DNA from: Psychrobacter immobilis
GTDB lineage: Bacteria; Pseudomonadota; Gammaproteobacteria; Pseudomonadales; Moraxellaceae
Reading direction: 5' to 3'
Length of the DNA: 64,000 bases
Assembly: GCF_904846285.1 (NCBI RefSeq)
Contig: NZ_CAJHAD010000006.1
Coordinates: 62,001-126,000 of the forward strand
The notes under the pieces were generated by a model. That model did no database searches and had not been told where the DNA came from. It was given only the letters and a program-made list of their open reading frames with translations. Position numbers and translations under genes: made by a program. Below, in pieces: positions 1 to 9,338 of this stretch. Numbering within the stretch: position 1 is the stretch's first letter; each line of letters begins with the position of its first letter.

Positions 1-391
1 CAGCGATATATAAGCCTTCGAGCGCCGTATTGGTATGCGGATGGATGCGTACTTGTAGCTGTAATCTTGTATTTTCTGGAGCATCGGTAATGGTTAATTT
101 GCCCTCAGCTTGTGTATAACGATCACTAGCAAGCGGCTCATCATTAAGCTTAATAGACATCAGCTCAAGCGCTTCGCCATACAGCACCAAGTCACCTTCA
201 GTCTGACGCTGCATCATCAAGGTGCTATCTACAACGGCATGATCATCAAAGAGCTTAATATCCAAATCAACGGTTTCGACATCAAAGCTTGGTGGTCTAT
301 AATCTTTTAAATGAATTTTACTTGGAGCATGTGGCGGCACATCTGGCATGTCAGGGTTAATAATTTGAGCAGCGGTTTCAGTGGCGGACAT
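1..391 (-). CDS. pepN: Aminopeptidase N, N-terminal part (runs off the left edge)
   Basis: The leftward reading frame starts at an ATG read from 391-389 and is still open at base 1, so only about 130 N-terminal residues are visible. The translation contains KDYRPPSFDVETVDLDIKLF, then LNDEPLAS and HPHTNTALEGLY. These match the order and spacing of the first beta-sandwich domain of gamma-proteobacterial PepN (HDYRAPDY, INDEPW and NTALEGLY in E. coli, from memory). PepN is a cytosolic M1-family zinc aminopeptidase that trims peptides during protein turnover. The catalytic HExxH region lies outside the window. The gene is divergent from pal, with 400 bp between them. Confidence 0.9.
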   Translation of the reverse strand, partial: MSATETAAQIINPDMPDVPPHAPSKIHLKDYRPPSFDVETVDLDIKLFDDHAVVDSTLMMQRQTEGDLVLYGEALELMSIKLNDEPLASDRYTQAEGKLTITDAPENTRLQLQVRIHPHTNTALEGLYIA

Positions 392-791
392 AGATATTCC
401 TATTATTATTTATGATAAAAAGCTTGTGATAAAAATGTATGGTCAGTTACGTTCGAGCGAGTCATCAGTGCAAATTACATTATAGTTAAACTTTTAGTGA
501 CACCTAGCTACATTGACCTAAAGCACCAAATTTCAAGTACGATGATCAATAAAATCGATTTAAATACTCATGCTCTACTCTTCGCTCATCGTAATATTGA
601 TTATTACATCAACACTAAGATTAAGGACAAAACTTTAATTAAAATCTACATATCTCTATTTAAGTTCTCGAATTATTTACAGTAATAGTACTTACATAAA
701 GTAACATTTAGTATATGATAGATAGCAATTGCCTAAGTTTTACTAAAGCAGTTTACAACAACAAATATCATTAAAATTTTAGGAGCTCATT
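392..791. other. Intergenic region between pepN and pal
   Basis: An AT-rich, 400 bp divergent spacer that must hold promoters for pepN (leftward) and pal (rightward). A weak pal promoter candidate is TTACAT at 692-697 and TATGAT at 714-719, with 16 bp between them. A 62-codon open frame at 497-685 has no ribosome site and no recognisable sequence, so I do not call it a gene. Confidence 0.4.
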
Positions 792-1310
792 ATGTCAACA
801 AGTTTTTCAAAAATCGCTGCCCTAGCAGTATTATCAAGCGCTGTAGTACTAGCATCAGGTTGTGCTAACAAACGCGCGACTTCAGAAGTTGTGGTTGCCC
901 CACTAGGTATCCCAGGTGGTCAAGCGGGTTATAACGGCGCAGTTATCGTTGGCAACTCAAATGCTGTTATTACTGGTGCCGAAAATATACAAGCAGTGGT
1001 TTACTTTGCTTTTGATAGCAGTGAAATCACTTCACAAGCCGCTAGCGTATTAAATCAACATGCAAGCCTACTAAGCTCAAATCCAAACGCCGGTGTTGTT
1101 ATCGCTGGTCACACCGATGAGCGCGGTAGCCGTGAATATAATATCGCTCTAGGTGAGCGCCGTGCCCAAGCCGCACGTGATTACCTAGCTGCCCAAGGCG
1201 TTGCGGCAAATAATATCCGTGTTATTAGCTACGGTGAAGAGCGTCCTGCTGCTGCTGGTACGAATGAAGATGCCTATGCACAAAACCGCCGTGCTGAGTT
1301 GTCTTACTAA
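792..1310 (+). CDS. pal: Peptidoglycan-associated lipoprotein Pal
   Basis: A 172-residue lipoprotein. The signal peptide ends in the lipobox LASGC (Cys at about residue 24). The C-terminal half is an OmpA-like peptidoglycan-binding domain with VYFAFDSS, the GHTDERG motif, ALGERRA and the closing NRRAELSY. Pal is anchored in the outer membrane, binds diaminopimelate in the cell wall, and works with TolB to constrict the outer membrane at division. The start is fixed by AGGAG at 781-785. tolB does not lie next to it in this window; if it is upstream, it is beyond the divergent pepN. A hairpin terminator follows directly. Confidence 0.95.
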   Translation: MSTSFSKIAALAVLSSAVVLASGCANKRATSEVVVAPLGIPGGQAGYNGAVIVGNSNAVITGAENIQAVVYFAFDSSEITSQAASVLNQHASLLSSNPNAGVVIAGHTDERGSREYNIALGERRAQAARDYLAAQGVAANNIRVISYGEERPAAAGTNEDAYAQNRRAELSY

Positions 1311-1361
1311 TATAATAGCCATTCAATAAGAATTTATTAGTATTCATTCTTTAGCACTAAG

Positions 1362-1393
1362 AAGCCTAGCAATCATATTGTTGGGCTTTTTTT
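1362..1393 (+). terminator. Rho-independent terminator of pal
   Basis: An 11 bp stem (1362-1372 with 1378-1388, two G-T wobbles) closes a 5 nt loop and runs into a T7 tract. Confidence 0.8.
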
Positions 1394-1512
1394 ATTCTAT
1401 TACGCTAAGATGAGTGTATAAAAGACTTTAGATTCTAAGAGTTTTTAATCATAACAAATTTTAAAGCTAAATCTCTTAACCACTATAAGCTATCAGCCTT
1501 TACTATAAATAA

Positions 1513-2229
1513 ATGATACAAATCTTAAACTTACATAATATTCAATATACTCAGCTTAACCCCATGACATGGTGCGCGACAGCTGAAGTAACTGCACCTT
1601 TCTCTCAAAATCGCGTGTATTTATTGAGTAATTCGCCAGTTCCATCTGCACGCGAAACCGCCTATCATCAGCGCATGCAACAACGCGCTGGCGTGCGCCT
1701 TTTATTACAGTCACTACTTGATAAGCTAAATATTATTGACAGTTTGGACGATACAAGCTTTCCCTATCGACTTGTTGACAGTCAATATTATGTGTGTTTT
1801 AGCCATACTGGGGCAAGTAATAAACCCGCTAATCATAAACATAAGAATGAAAAAGCATTTGAAGGTTTAGACAATAAAGTCGCTGTTGTCATTAGTCCTT
1901 ATTGCCCTGCAGGCATCGATATAGAAGTTAATAATGTTAAATGGCAAGTGGTGCAGCGATTTTATCATGCTAATGAAATAGTCATCTTGCAAACTCTACC
2001 AACTGTTCAACGAGATATTATCGCTAAGTTACTATGGCAAATAAAAGAGAGTTTTATCAAGATTTATCAATATAAGCTGGCGCAAGGTTTAGGAATAGAT
2101 TACTCCTATCTCATTGCTGATTTAATACGTGGCGTTACAAGCAATTCACCTTTACTGGTATTTAGCGATAACAAAAGCAATTACTATATTACTCTGTCAC
2201 TCTATCAGCAAACCGTGATTGTTCATTAA
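1513..2229 (+). CDS. 4'-phosphopantetheinyl transferase (Sfp/AcpT type)
   Basis: A 238-residue cytosolic protein with the PPTase signatures in the right order: FSHTG (96-100), GIDIE (134-138, giving the two Mg-binding acidic residues), RFYHANE (149-155) and WQIKESFIK (175-183). It should move the phosphopantetheine arm from CoA to a carrier protein. This type usually serves secondary-metabolite or specialised fatty-acid carriers in addition to the housekeeping AcpS. No carrier protein or synthase is nearby, so its partner is unknown. No clear Shine-Dalgarno precedes the ATG. The family call is firm; the substrate is not inferable. Confidence 0.8.
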   Translation: MIQILNLHNIQYTQLNPMTWCATAEVTAPFSQNRVYLLSNSPVPSARETAYHQRMQQRAGVRLLLQSLLDKLNIIDSLDDTSFPYRLVDSQYYVCFSHTGASNKPANHKHKNEKAFEGLDNKVAVVISPYCPAGIDIEVNNVKWQVVQRFYHANEIVILQTLPTVQRDIIAKLLWQIKESFIKIYQYKLAQGLGIDYSYLIADLIRGVTSNSPLLVFSDNKSNYYITLSLYQQTVIVH

Positions 2230-2273
2230 CGATTTTTTAATTCAATCAAAGTTGTGCTAAGTGATTTTAGACC

Positions 2274-2307
2274 AAAAAAAACGATCCTCGAAAGGATCGT
2301 TTTTTTA
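2274..2307. terminator. Bidirectional terminator between the PPTase and CarO-like genes
   Basis: A perfect 7 bp stem, ACGATCC (2281-2287) with GGATCGT (2294-2300), has an A tract on its left and a T tract on its right. It can therefore stop both converging transcripts. Confidence 0.85.
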
Positions 2308-2350
2308 TTACTACTTATCTTCTAATAACAGTCGTTAAACTGTGATTAGC

Positions 2351-3223
2351 TTAGAAGCGGTAAGTTGCACCAACTTTAACAATTGGCATCCACTCTAACC
2401 AATCTTTATCTTCTAGCTCTTTTTCTGCTTTAGAAGCAACTTGGCCAGCAGTAGTAGTAAGCTTATTGCCGTTTGCATCTACATAGTTAACTACACTATT
2501 AGGATCCTGTGCACGAACGGTTGCATCAGTTTGACCCATGTACGCTGCGCCGATTTCACCAAACAAACCAAAGTTGTTAGTGATATTAGGACGGAAACCG
2601 ATAGTAGCGTAAGGTGCTAACTTGTTACGGTGTTCCATAGTGCCTTGAAGGGTACCTACATCAGCAGAATTATATTGCTGACCATCAATTTTAAAGAAAC
2701 CACCATCAGCATTTGCAGTTACATCAAGGTCGTTATCAGGTACGATGATACCAGCACCCATTGTGAACCAGTTCGCCATAGGACGTAATTGTACGCCTAA
2801 GTACGGGTTGCTAAAATCTGCATCAACGTCATAGTTTACATCACCAGCGTCAAAATCACCGCCGAATAGGTCAGCAACATCGCCGCCTGCCCAACCAGCT
2901 TGTAGTTCAGTTTTGTCGTTAAGCGCCCAACCGATGTTAGCACCATAACCTAGTGTACCAACTTCAGCGCTGATAGCAGCTGGATGAGTAACAGTTTGGA
3001 AGAAAGTTTTAGTACCACCAACAACAGCACCAGTAGTATTACGTACAACACCAGCATCAGCATTGTATGCATAAGCAGGTTGTACTTCATAAGCAACAGC
3101 TACTGGCTCAGCTTCGTATACAACTGCGTCATTACCGTCTACAACGATAACTGGCTCAGCTGCTAATGCAGCACTTGATGCTAAAACAGCAGCAGAGATA
3201 GCTGTCAATTTAATAAGTTTCAT
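2351..3223 (-). CDS. CarO-like outer-membrane beta-barrel protein
   Basis: A 290-residue precursor with a clear signal peptide ending ASSAALA-AEP. The mature part alternates short amphipathic strands (EVGTLGYGANIGWALN, LGVQLRPMANWFTMGAGIIV, LAPYATIGFRPNITNNFGLF) and ends in VGATYRF with the terminal aromatic typical of Bam substrates. The order of blocks (AEVGTxGYG, the DVNYDVDAD stretch, RPMANWF, a DGQQY loop, APYATIGF, FGEIGAAYMG, EWMPIVKVG) closely follows Acinetobacter CarO, a small barrel linked to ornithine and carbapenem uptake. About 60 residues between the signal peptide and the barrel are additional. AGGAG lies just upstream of the ATG. Substrate specificity is not inferable. Confidence 0.65.
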   Translation of the reverse strand: MKLIKLTAISAAVLASSAALAAEPVIVVDGNDAVVYEAEPVAVAYEVQPAYAYNADAGVVRNTTGAVVGGTKTFFQTVTHPAAISAEVGTLGYGANIGWALNDKTELQAGWAGGDVADLFGGDFDAGDVNYDVDADFSNPYLGVQLRPMANWFTMGAGIIVPDNDLDVTANADGGFFKIDGQQYNSADVGTLQGTMEHRNKLAPYATIGFRPNITNNFGLFGEIGAAYMGQTDATVRAQDPNSVVNYVDANGNKLTTTAGQVASKAEKELEDKDWLEWMPIVKVGATYRF

Positions 3224-3852
3224 AAATACTCTCCTAAAGTGTGAAATAACTCGCCCATAAAAAATGATAATTTAGCTTCTTTTTAAACGACCATTTTTGT
3301 TGAGCTGATTAAAACAATTTTGGCTCCAAAAGTCACCCCCATGGATGCGCTTTTTATTTGCCGTTATGTAAAGATTGCATAGATATTGTAATAATTGCTA
3401 CACCAACCGGTAAAACTTCGCGTTCCTGTTACACAACACTCTCAAAGCAACCGAATAGTACAAACATGAATATTGAATTGCTTAACGCTCATGTAAAGGT
3501 ATTACAAAACATGTCAGTATAATGACCTACCTCACACATTAACTCAATTACAGTTATAGAGTTTATTACTACAGTTTGTTTTCGTTTGTGAGTTAACGTA
3601 TCTAACATTACCTAAACCACAGATTACCTAAAAAACAGATAGGCCAAAAGTACGACCATGTAGGAAATCGGTATGGTACATAAATGTGTTTATATATAAT
3701 GAGATATAAGCTTGTCTAAGCGCTATATTGTGCTAAATTATACTTAACAATAGATTTGTTTTTAGTCTTCGAATTTATTGACTTCTATTACCTTACTTAA
3801 AACGTTATTTTGTTCTTTGCTTTACTCTTATCATTCTTATTGAGCCATTTAT
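3224..3852. other. 629 bp intergenic region between carO-like and iclR-type genes
   Basis: AT-rich and non-coding in all frames that I checked. It must hold the leftward promoter of the outer-membrane protein and the rightward promoter of the regulator, but I cannot place either convincingly. The only structure noted is a 10 bp direct repeat, ATTACCTAAA, at 3607-3616 and 3623-3632, a possible regulator site. Confidence 0.3.
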
Positions 3853-4611
3853 ATGCCTAAAGTATCGTCGATTACCCGTGTGTTAGAGATTATCGAAGCG
3901 GTCTCTTACGCTTCTAAACCCCTCTCACCACTTGAGCTGTCGCAAGAGCTTGATATCCCAAAACCTACTATGCATCGATTGATTCAAAATTTGGTTGATG
4001 AAGGGTTTGTTACCGTCGATATTGGTGGTGGTATTATTCCTGGCAAGCGGGTACGTAATTTGAGCGTCGAGCTTTGGCAACAGCGTCAGTTCTTTAATGA
4101 GCGTCAGATAATTCTGCACAAATTGGTTGATGAGATTAAAGAGACCTGTGGTATTGCCATTCCTTATCAAATGGATATGATGTATACCAATCGTGCTAAC
4201 ACCTCGTTACCCTTGCAGATTTATCTTCCTGTAGGCGCAAAATCACCGATGTGGTGTACGGCCACGGGTAAGTTGTATCTAAGCCAATTATCTGCGACCA
4301 GCCGCGCTAAAATACTGCAAGGCCTACCGCTAGATAAATTCACCAAAAATACGATTACGGATATTGATGCGTTAAATGCTGAGCTTGATCGTATCGCAGA
4401 AACGGGTATCGGTATCGATAACGAAGAGTTTATCTCAGAGATGGTAGCGGTGTCGGTACCGGTACTGGATAAAAAATCACGCTATTTGGCATCCTTATAT
4501 ATTCATGCCCCAACCATCCGTGTGTCATTAGACGAGCTAATGACACACGTGCCGCGTTTGCAGACAGCAGCGCAGGATATTCAGGCGTTGGTGTATGAGC
4601 TACAAAACTAA
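3853..4611 (+). CDS. IclR-family transcriptional regulator
   Basis: A 252-residue DNA-binding protein. Residues ~5-60 form the IclR winged helix (SITRVLEIIEAVSYASKPLSPLELSQELDIPKPTMHRLIQNL). Residues ~75-250 form the ligand-binding domain, with SPMWCTATGKLYL and IGIDNEEFISEMVAVSVPV as family landmarks. IclR proteins typically control catabolic operons and respond to small organic acids. It converges on the valine/propionate block across a shared terminator, so control of that block is plausible but unproven. The start follows the family pattern; no strong ribosome site is visible. Confidence 0.85.
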   Translation: MPKVSSITRVLEIIEAVSYASKPLSPLELSQELDIPKPTMHRLIQNLVDEGFVTVDIGGGIIPGKRVRNLSVELWQQRQFFNERQIILHKLVDEIKETCGIAIPYQMDMMYTNRANTSLPLQIYLPVGAKSPMWCTATGKLYLSQLSATSRAKILQGLPLDKFTKNTITDIDALNAELDRIAETGIGIDNEEFISEMVAVSVPVLDKKSRYLASLYIHAPTIRVSLDELMTHVPRLQTAAQDIQALVYELQN

Positions 4612-4632
4612 AATCTGTATATTGCTAAATAA

Positions 4633-4671
4633 AAAAAGGTCTGCGCTATAAAACTAGCGCAGACCTTTTTT
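4633..4671. terminator. Bidirectional terminator between iclR-type gene and mmsB
   Basis: A perfect 12 bp stem (4637-4648 with 4655-4666), 6 nt loop, A tract on the left and T tract on the right. Confidence 0.9.
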
Positions 4672-4751
4672 CTTGCTCATACTATCTATATGAAAAGGTA
4701 TTAAGACTAAATATAGATAAACGTTCTAATTTAGAAAGCTCCTTAAGAAAA

Positions 4752-5690
4752 CTAAGACAAGACCGAACTGTCATGACGCGCCATAATACTAGAAAAGTCT
4801 TTATCGCCATTTTCTAGCGTATGTGCTTCGTAAAGCTCTGTCGCTTTGGCTCCCATTGGCGTCTCAACATTAGTATCCTTAGCCGTTTGCATCGCAAGAT
4901 TAAGATCCTTTTGCATCAGCTTACTCATAAAGCCGCCTTGATAGCCATTACTAGAGGGTACATTTTCCATCACTTGCGGATAAGGGTTATAGACCTCTAA
5001 TGTCCAATTACGGCCTGAGCTTTGTAGCATAATATCTGATAGTACTTTAGGGTCAAGGCCGTTTTTGACGCCTAAATTAATTGCCTCTGCCGTTCCCGCC
5101 ATTAGAATACCTAATAGCATGTTGTTGCAGATTTTCGCCACTTGTCCGGCACCATGGTCGCCTGCATGAAAAATATTTTTCCCCATGACAGCCAGTATCG
5201 GCTCGGCTTTAGAAAAGGCTTTATCCTCTCCACCAACGATAAAGGTTAACGTACCAGCGATAGCACCGCCTGTACCGCCAGAGACTGGTGCATCTAAGAA
5301 GTCGATACCAAGCTTACTTGCCGACTCTGCAACCAATCTAGCATCAGCTGCTGCGATGGTACTGCTATCGATGACTAATGTACCTTTTGGCAGTTCTGCT
5401 AATAAACCGTTATCTCTATCATCGCCTAAATAAACAGAATGGACGTGCTTGCCCGCAGGCAACATGCTGATAATGACCTGTGCATTGCTCGCAGCATCTT
5501 TAGGACTATCAGCCACACTGGCACCTGCTTGCTGCAAGCGCTGGGTCGCATCCGCAGACAAGTCATAAACCGATAGCGCATAACCTGCCTTTAACAAGTT
5601 CTCTGCCATCGGTGCGCCCATATTGCCAAGCCCAATAAAGGCTATATTTGGCTTGGCAGTATTGTTTGAACCTGAATCTTTTGTACCCAT
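4752..5690 (-). CDS. mmsB: 3-hydroxyisobutyrate dehydrogenase
   Basis: A 312-residue NAD-dependent dehydrogenase that oxidises 3-hydroxyisobutyrate to methylmalonate semialdehyde in valine breakdown. Visible motifs are the Rossmann signature FIGLGNMG (19-25), the substrate-binding DAPVSGG (133-139) and the catalytic lysine in KICNNML (Lys186). A 14-residue polar N-terminal tail is extra, but the start is backed by AAGGAG eight bases upstream. It is the last gene of the leftward valine block, 122 bp after the hydrolase gene. Confidence 0.93.
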   Translation of the reverse strand: MGTKDSGSNNTAKPNIAFIGLGNMGAPMAENLLKAGYALSVYDLSADATQRLQQAGASVADSPKDAASNAQVIISMLPAGKHVHSVYLGDDRDNGLLAELPKGTLVIDSSTIAAADARLVAESASKLGIDFLDAPVSGGTGGAIAGTLTFIVGGEDKAFSKAEPILAVMGKNIFHAGDHGAGQVAKICNNMLLGILMAGTAEAINLGVKNGLDPKVLSDIMLQSSGRNWTLEVYNPYPQVMENVPSSNGYQGGFMSKLMQKDLNLAMQTAKDTNVETPMGAKATELYEAHTLENGDKDFSSIMARHDSSVLS

Positions 5691-5812
5691 CTCATCGCTC
5701 CTTGATGATCGCTTATGTAGGTATTGCTACATAAGTTCTTGCATGATTTATTTAATTGAAATTGTTTGTATTGCTCTATATTTTGTATTGTTTTATAGAT
5801 ACTTAAAGACGC

Positions 5813-7045
5813 TTAACGCACCAACTGACTGCCTAAGGCTTCGTCACCCAACCAATTATCTAAGGGATGCTCACCTTTAGCATAAGGATTCACAAAATGC
5901 TGATGAATGTATGCTTGCCCTTCAGTACTGAGGCAGTCTGTTAATGAACGTGACCATTGTGGATTACGGTCTTTATCAATCAGTAGCGCACGTACGCCTT
6001 CTTTGAAATCCGGATTGGCTGCACAATGTACCGCCACGTTGGTTTCTAAATACAGAACTTGCTCTAGCGATAAGTCAGTGACTTTATGATAAAGCGCATA
6101 GGTCAGCGCTGCAGTCACTGGGCAGCCATGTCGATAGGTTGCTACGGCTCGCTGCGTCCAACTGTCGGCAGCAAAATCTGCATCAAGTTGTGTAAGCGCT
6201 TCGTCGCTTTGTAATAGCGCATCAATATCACCCAAGCCACCGCCGTTCATCAGATGCTGGATAGCACTCCAATGCTGTGCAAGCTTACTAACAGGCAATT
6301 TAGCAACTGGTGGCGCTGCCAGTGCGCGGCTCACGATACTATGGGCGCTATTGTTATGACATTGATCTGTGCTACCAGCTGTGGCTTGCCAATTACTCTG
6401 TTTTAAAAGTTGTATGACGATATCATAATCACTACTGGCGACTGCATACTCTGCAAGATTGGCCAATAAAGCGTCATTGCCATTACACATGGCACCTGTT
6501 AGTCCCAAGAACAAACCTGTTTTAGCCGGCATACGCTGTAGGAACCAACTGCCAGAGGCATCAGGGAATAGTCCAATAGTTACTTCTGGCATCGCAAAGC
6601 GGGTACGCTCAGTAACCAAACGATGACTACAACCTGCCATCAAGCCCATACCGCCACCCATAATAATGCCATCACCCCACAGGATAAGCGGCTTAGGGTA
6701 AAAGTGCATCTGTCGATAAAGGTTGTACTCACTACCAAAGAACTCTGTCGCATAAGGGTTTGGCAGTGGTGCTGTCTCTGACATACTGTCATAGAGCTTA
6801 CGGATATCACCGCCAGCACAAAACGCCTTATCGCCCGCCCCTTTTAATACCAATGCCACTATCTGATCGTCACGTTGCCACTGCTCTAGCTGCTCGGCTA
6901 ATAACTGACACATCTCAACGCTGAGTGCATTTAGAGATTTGGGCGTGTTTAACGTCATTATCCCAATTAAATGACCACAATCTGTCGGCTCAGTATTAAA
7001 CAATACCGGTGCTTCTTGTTCTTTGTTTTCTGTTACTGCTGTCAT
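5813..7045 (-). CDS. 3-hydroxyisobutyryl-CoA hydrolase (crotonase superfamily)
   Basis: 410 residues, much longer than a plain enoyl-CoA hydratase. It has the crotonase oxyanion loops FCAGGDI (75-81) and GGGMG (130-134), the block MPEVTIGLFPDASG with catalytic Glu154 and Asp162, and the C-terminal extension typical of HIBCH. The enzyme frees 3-hydroxyisobutyrate from its CoA ester, the step between the hydratase and MmsB encoded on either side. All valine-pathway neighbours run in the same direction with 57-122 bp gaps, consistent with one transcript. Confidence 0.88.
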   Translation of the reverse strand: MTAVTENKEQEAPVLFNTEPTDCGHLIGIMTLNTPKSLNALSVEMCQLLAEQLEQWQRDDQIVALVLKGAGDKAFCAGGDIRKLYDSMSETAPLPNPYATEFFGSEYNLYRQMHFYPKPLILWGDGIIMGGGMGLMAGCSHRLVTERTRFAMPEVTIGLFPDASGSWFLQRMPAKTGLFLGLTGAMCNGNDALLANLAEYAVASSDYDIVIQLLKQSNWQATAGSTDQCHNNSAHSIVSRALAAPPVAKLPVSKLAQHWSAIQHLMNGGGLGDIDALLQSDEALTQLDADFAADSWTQRAVATYRHGCPVTAALTYALYHKVTDLSLEQVLYLETNVAVHCAANPDFKEGVRALLIDKDRNPQWSRSLTDCLSTEGQAYIHQHFVNPYAKGEHPLDNWLGDEALGSQLVR

Positions 7046-7102
7046 AAAAGAGACCTACCAAAATTAAAATGAGTAAAGTAAATATTAAGACATGCCTACG
7101 GG

Positions 7103-7885
7103 CTATTTATTTTGCCAAGTGGGTTTGCGCTTTTCTAAGAATGCTTGCACGCCTTCGCGCTGATCTTTGGTGTCGAATAACTTAACAAAAGCTTCGCGCT
7201 CATGGATAAGGTTTTGGGCAGGTGGGGTGTTTCTCGCCGCTTGGATAAGCTGTTTAGAATAAGTGACGGCAACAGGAGACTGCTTAGCGACTTTTTGCGC
7301 CAATGCTTGCGCCGCTAATAAACCACCACCTTTTGCCGTGACTTCTTCGACTAAACCAATGCGTAATGCGGTATCAGCATCGACACGCTCACCGCATAAT
7401 ATCATGCGCTTTGCCCAGCCTTCACCAACCAGTAAAGGCAGATTCTGCGTACCGCCTGCACATGGCAACAAGCCTACGCCAGTCTCTGGTAAGGCCATCT
7501 GCGCATGCGCTTCTGCAATACGGATATCACAGGCAAGCGCACACTCAAGTCCACCACCCATCGCATAGCCGTTGATGACAGCGATACTCACACCGCGATA
7601 AGCTGATAGCGCTTCAAACGCTTCACCAAAAGCGATAGCCATACTGATGGCACGACCTTTATCACCATCTGCAAAATTATTTAAATCTGCACCAGCTGAA
7701 AAGAACTTCTCGCCATCGCCATGAATAATTAAGGCATAAACATCATCATTCGCATTGAGGTCAGAAACCAGCTGCTTGAGCGCTGGTAGACTTTCCATCG
7801 TCCATGTATGAGCTGGTGGGTTGTTCAATATCACGGTAGCAGTATGACCGTCAATCGATAATTGAAGATTGGTATAATCCGTCAT
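7103..7885 (-). CDS. Enoyl-CoA hydratase (valine pathway)
   Basis: A 260-residue crotonase. It shows AGADLNNF, the oxyanion loop GGGLECALACDIR with Glu114, and ALPETGVGLLPCAGGT with Glu134. These are the two acidic residues that activate water for hydration. In this operon the likely substrate is methacrylyl-CoA made by the adjacent acyl-CoA dehydrogenase; that is inferred from context. The C-terminal EGVQAFLEKRKPTW is the usual end of this family. Confidence 0.88.
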   Translation of the reverse strand: MTDYTNLQLSIDGHTATVILNNPPAHTWTMESLPALKQLVSDLNANDDVYALIIHGDGEKFFSAGADLNNFADGDKGRAISMAIAFGEAFEALSAYRGVSIAVINGYAMGGGLECALACDIRIAEAHAQMALPETGVGLLPCAGGTQNLPLLVGEGWAKRMILCGERVDADTALRIGLVEEVTAKGGGLLAAQALAQKVAKQSPVAVTYSKQLIQAARNTPPAQNLIHEREAFVKLFDTKDQREGVQAFLEKRKPTWQNK

Positions 7886-7990
7886 AAATAATCCTTTATT
7901 TTATTTGAGTTTGATACGGCTTCTTAAAAAGCAAAGTTATTAAACAGCCATAGAAAACCATAGCGAAATATAAACAGTAGCATTATAAAA

Positions 7991-9151
7991 TCAACGCAAT
8001 TGACTCAATGCCTCATCTTGTAGCAGCTGACGCGAGACAATCACGCGCATGATTTCATTGGTGCCTTCTAAAATTTGATGAACACGCAAATCTCGCACAT
8101 GGCGCTCAAGTGGATACTCATTTAGATAGCCATAGCCACCATGTAGTTGCAGAGCTTCATTAGCGACATCAAAACAAAGATCTGTAGAAAGACGCTTGGC
8201 CATAGCACAGTAGGTGGATGCTTGCCCATCATTGTTATCGACTTTATTAGCTGCTAAATACAGCATTTGCCTTGCAGTAATGGTTTGAGTGAGCATATCG
8301 GCCAGTTTAAACTGTACTGATTGTAAGCTGGCAATCGCGCTACCAAATTGGCTGCGTTCTTGCACGTAATTGGTTGCTGTTTCTAGTGCAGACTGCGCGG
8401 TACCCACTGCACAGATACCGATATTAATACGACCGCCATCTAAACCTTTCATAGCGATACGAAAACCTTGGCCTTCCTCACCTATCAGATTTTTTAATGG
8501 CACTTTGACATCTTTAAAGCTGATGGTGCGTGTTGGCTGCGCTTTCCAGCCCATTTTATGCTCATTTTTCCCATACTCGATACCGGCGCTATCAGCGTCT
8601 ACTACAAAAGCTGAAATGCCTTTTGGCCCTACACCGCCTGTACGTGCCATAACCACTAACACATTGGTCGAGCCTGCACCTGAGATAAAGGTTTTTTCCC
8701 CATTGAGTACGTAATGGTTGCCTTGCTTATCAGCTTTGGTACGTAACGATGCAGCATCAGAACCGGCGTTCGGCTCAGTTAAGCAGTAACTGCCAAGCCA
8801 CTCACCGCTGACCATATTTGGCAAATACTTCTTACACAAAGTATCGCTGCCATACTCACCGATCATCCAGCTAGCCATATTATGAATACTCATATAGGCA
8901 GCAACCGCCGTATCACCCCATGCCAGTTCCTCAAAAACCATGGCAGAGTCTAAGCGTGGCAATCCCAAACCATCATATTCTGGATTGGTATATAGCCCTA
9001 AAAAGCCAAGTTCGCCTGATTTTTTAATCACATCGACTGGGAAATGCGAGGTGCGATCCCATTCAGCCGCATTGGGCCTTAGCTCTTTTTGGGAAAACTG
9101 TCTGGCAGTTTGGCGAAAGGCCATTTGATCTTCGGTCAGTGAAAAATCCAT
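7991..9151 (-). CDS. Acyl-CoA dehydrogenase, probably isobutyryl-CoA dehydrogenase
   Basis: A 386-residue FAD flavoenzyme. I start it at MDFSLTEDQ (ATG at 9151) rather than 27 bases earlier, because AAGGA lies correctly before it and the family begins there. Family landmarks are YCLTEPNAGSDAASL (FAD/substrate site), MARTGGVGPKGISAFVV, and QLHGGYGYLNEYPLERHVRDLRV. The catalytic Glu lies in LEGTNEIMR. It feeds electrons to ETF. Isobutyryl-CoA as substrate is inferred from the valine-pathway neighbours; a general short/branched-chain enzyme is the alternative. Confidence 0.87.
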   Translation of the reverse strand: MDFSLTEDQMAFRQTARQFSQKELRPNAAEWDRTSHFPVDVIKKSGELGFLGLYTNPEYDGLGLPRLDSAMVFEELAWGDTAVAAYMSIHNMASWMIGEYGSDTLCKKYLPNMVSGEWLGSYCLTEPNAGSDAASLRTKADKQGNHYVLNGEKTFISGAGSTNVLVVMARTGGVGPKGISAFVVDADSAGIEYGKNEHKMGWKAQPTRTISFKDVKVPLKNLIGEEGQGFRIAMKGLDGGRINIGICAVGTAQSALETATNYVQERSQFGSAIASLQSVQFKLADMLTQTITARQMLYLAANKVDNNDGQASTYCAMAKRLSTDLCFDVANEALQLHGGYGYLNEYPLERHVRDLRVHQILEGTNEIMRVIVSRQLLQDEALSQLR

Positions 9152-9338
9152 AGGGTCATCCTTGTGCTTAAAAAGCAAATATGGTGGAGAGAATTTATTA
9201 AATTGTCAATTTAACGTCACTTCTATAATGCCACTTATAATAGCAGCGGCATAACGACAATCACAAAATCATGCATCAGTGTCTAAAAAACATAGTAAGC
9301 AAGATGGACGTTACACCGCTAATATAGTGAATTAATGA

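Noticed and set aside
497-685. 62-codon rightward frame between pepN and pal
   Set aside because: No ribosome site, AT-driven composition, no recognisable sequence, and it covers the expected pepN/pal promoters.
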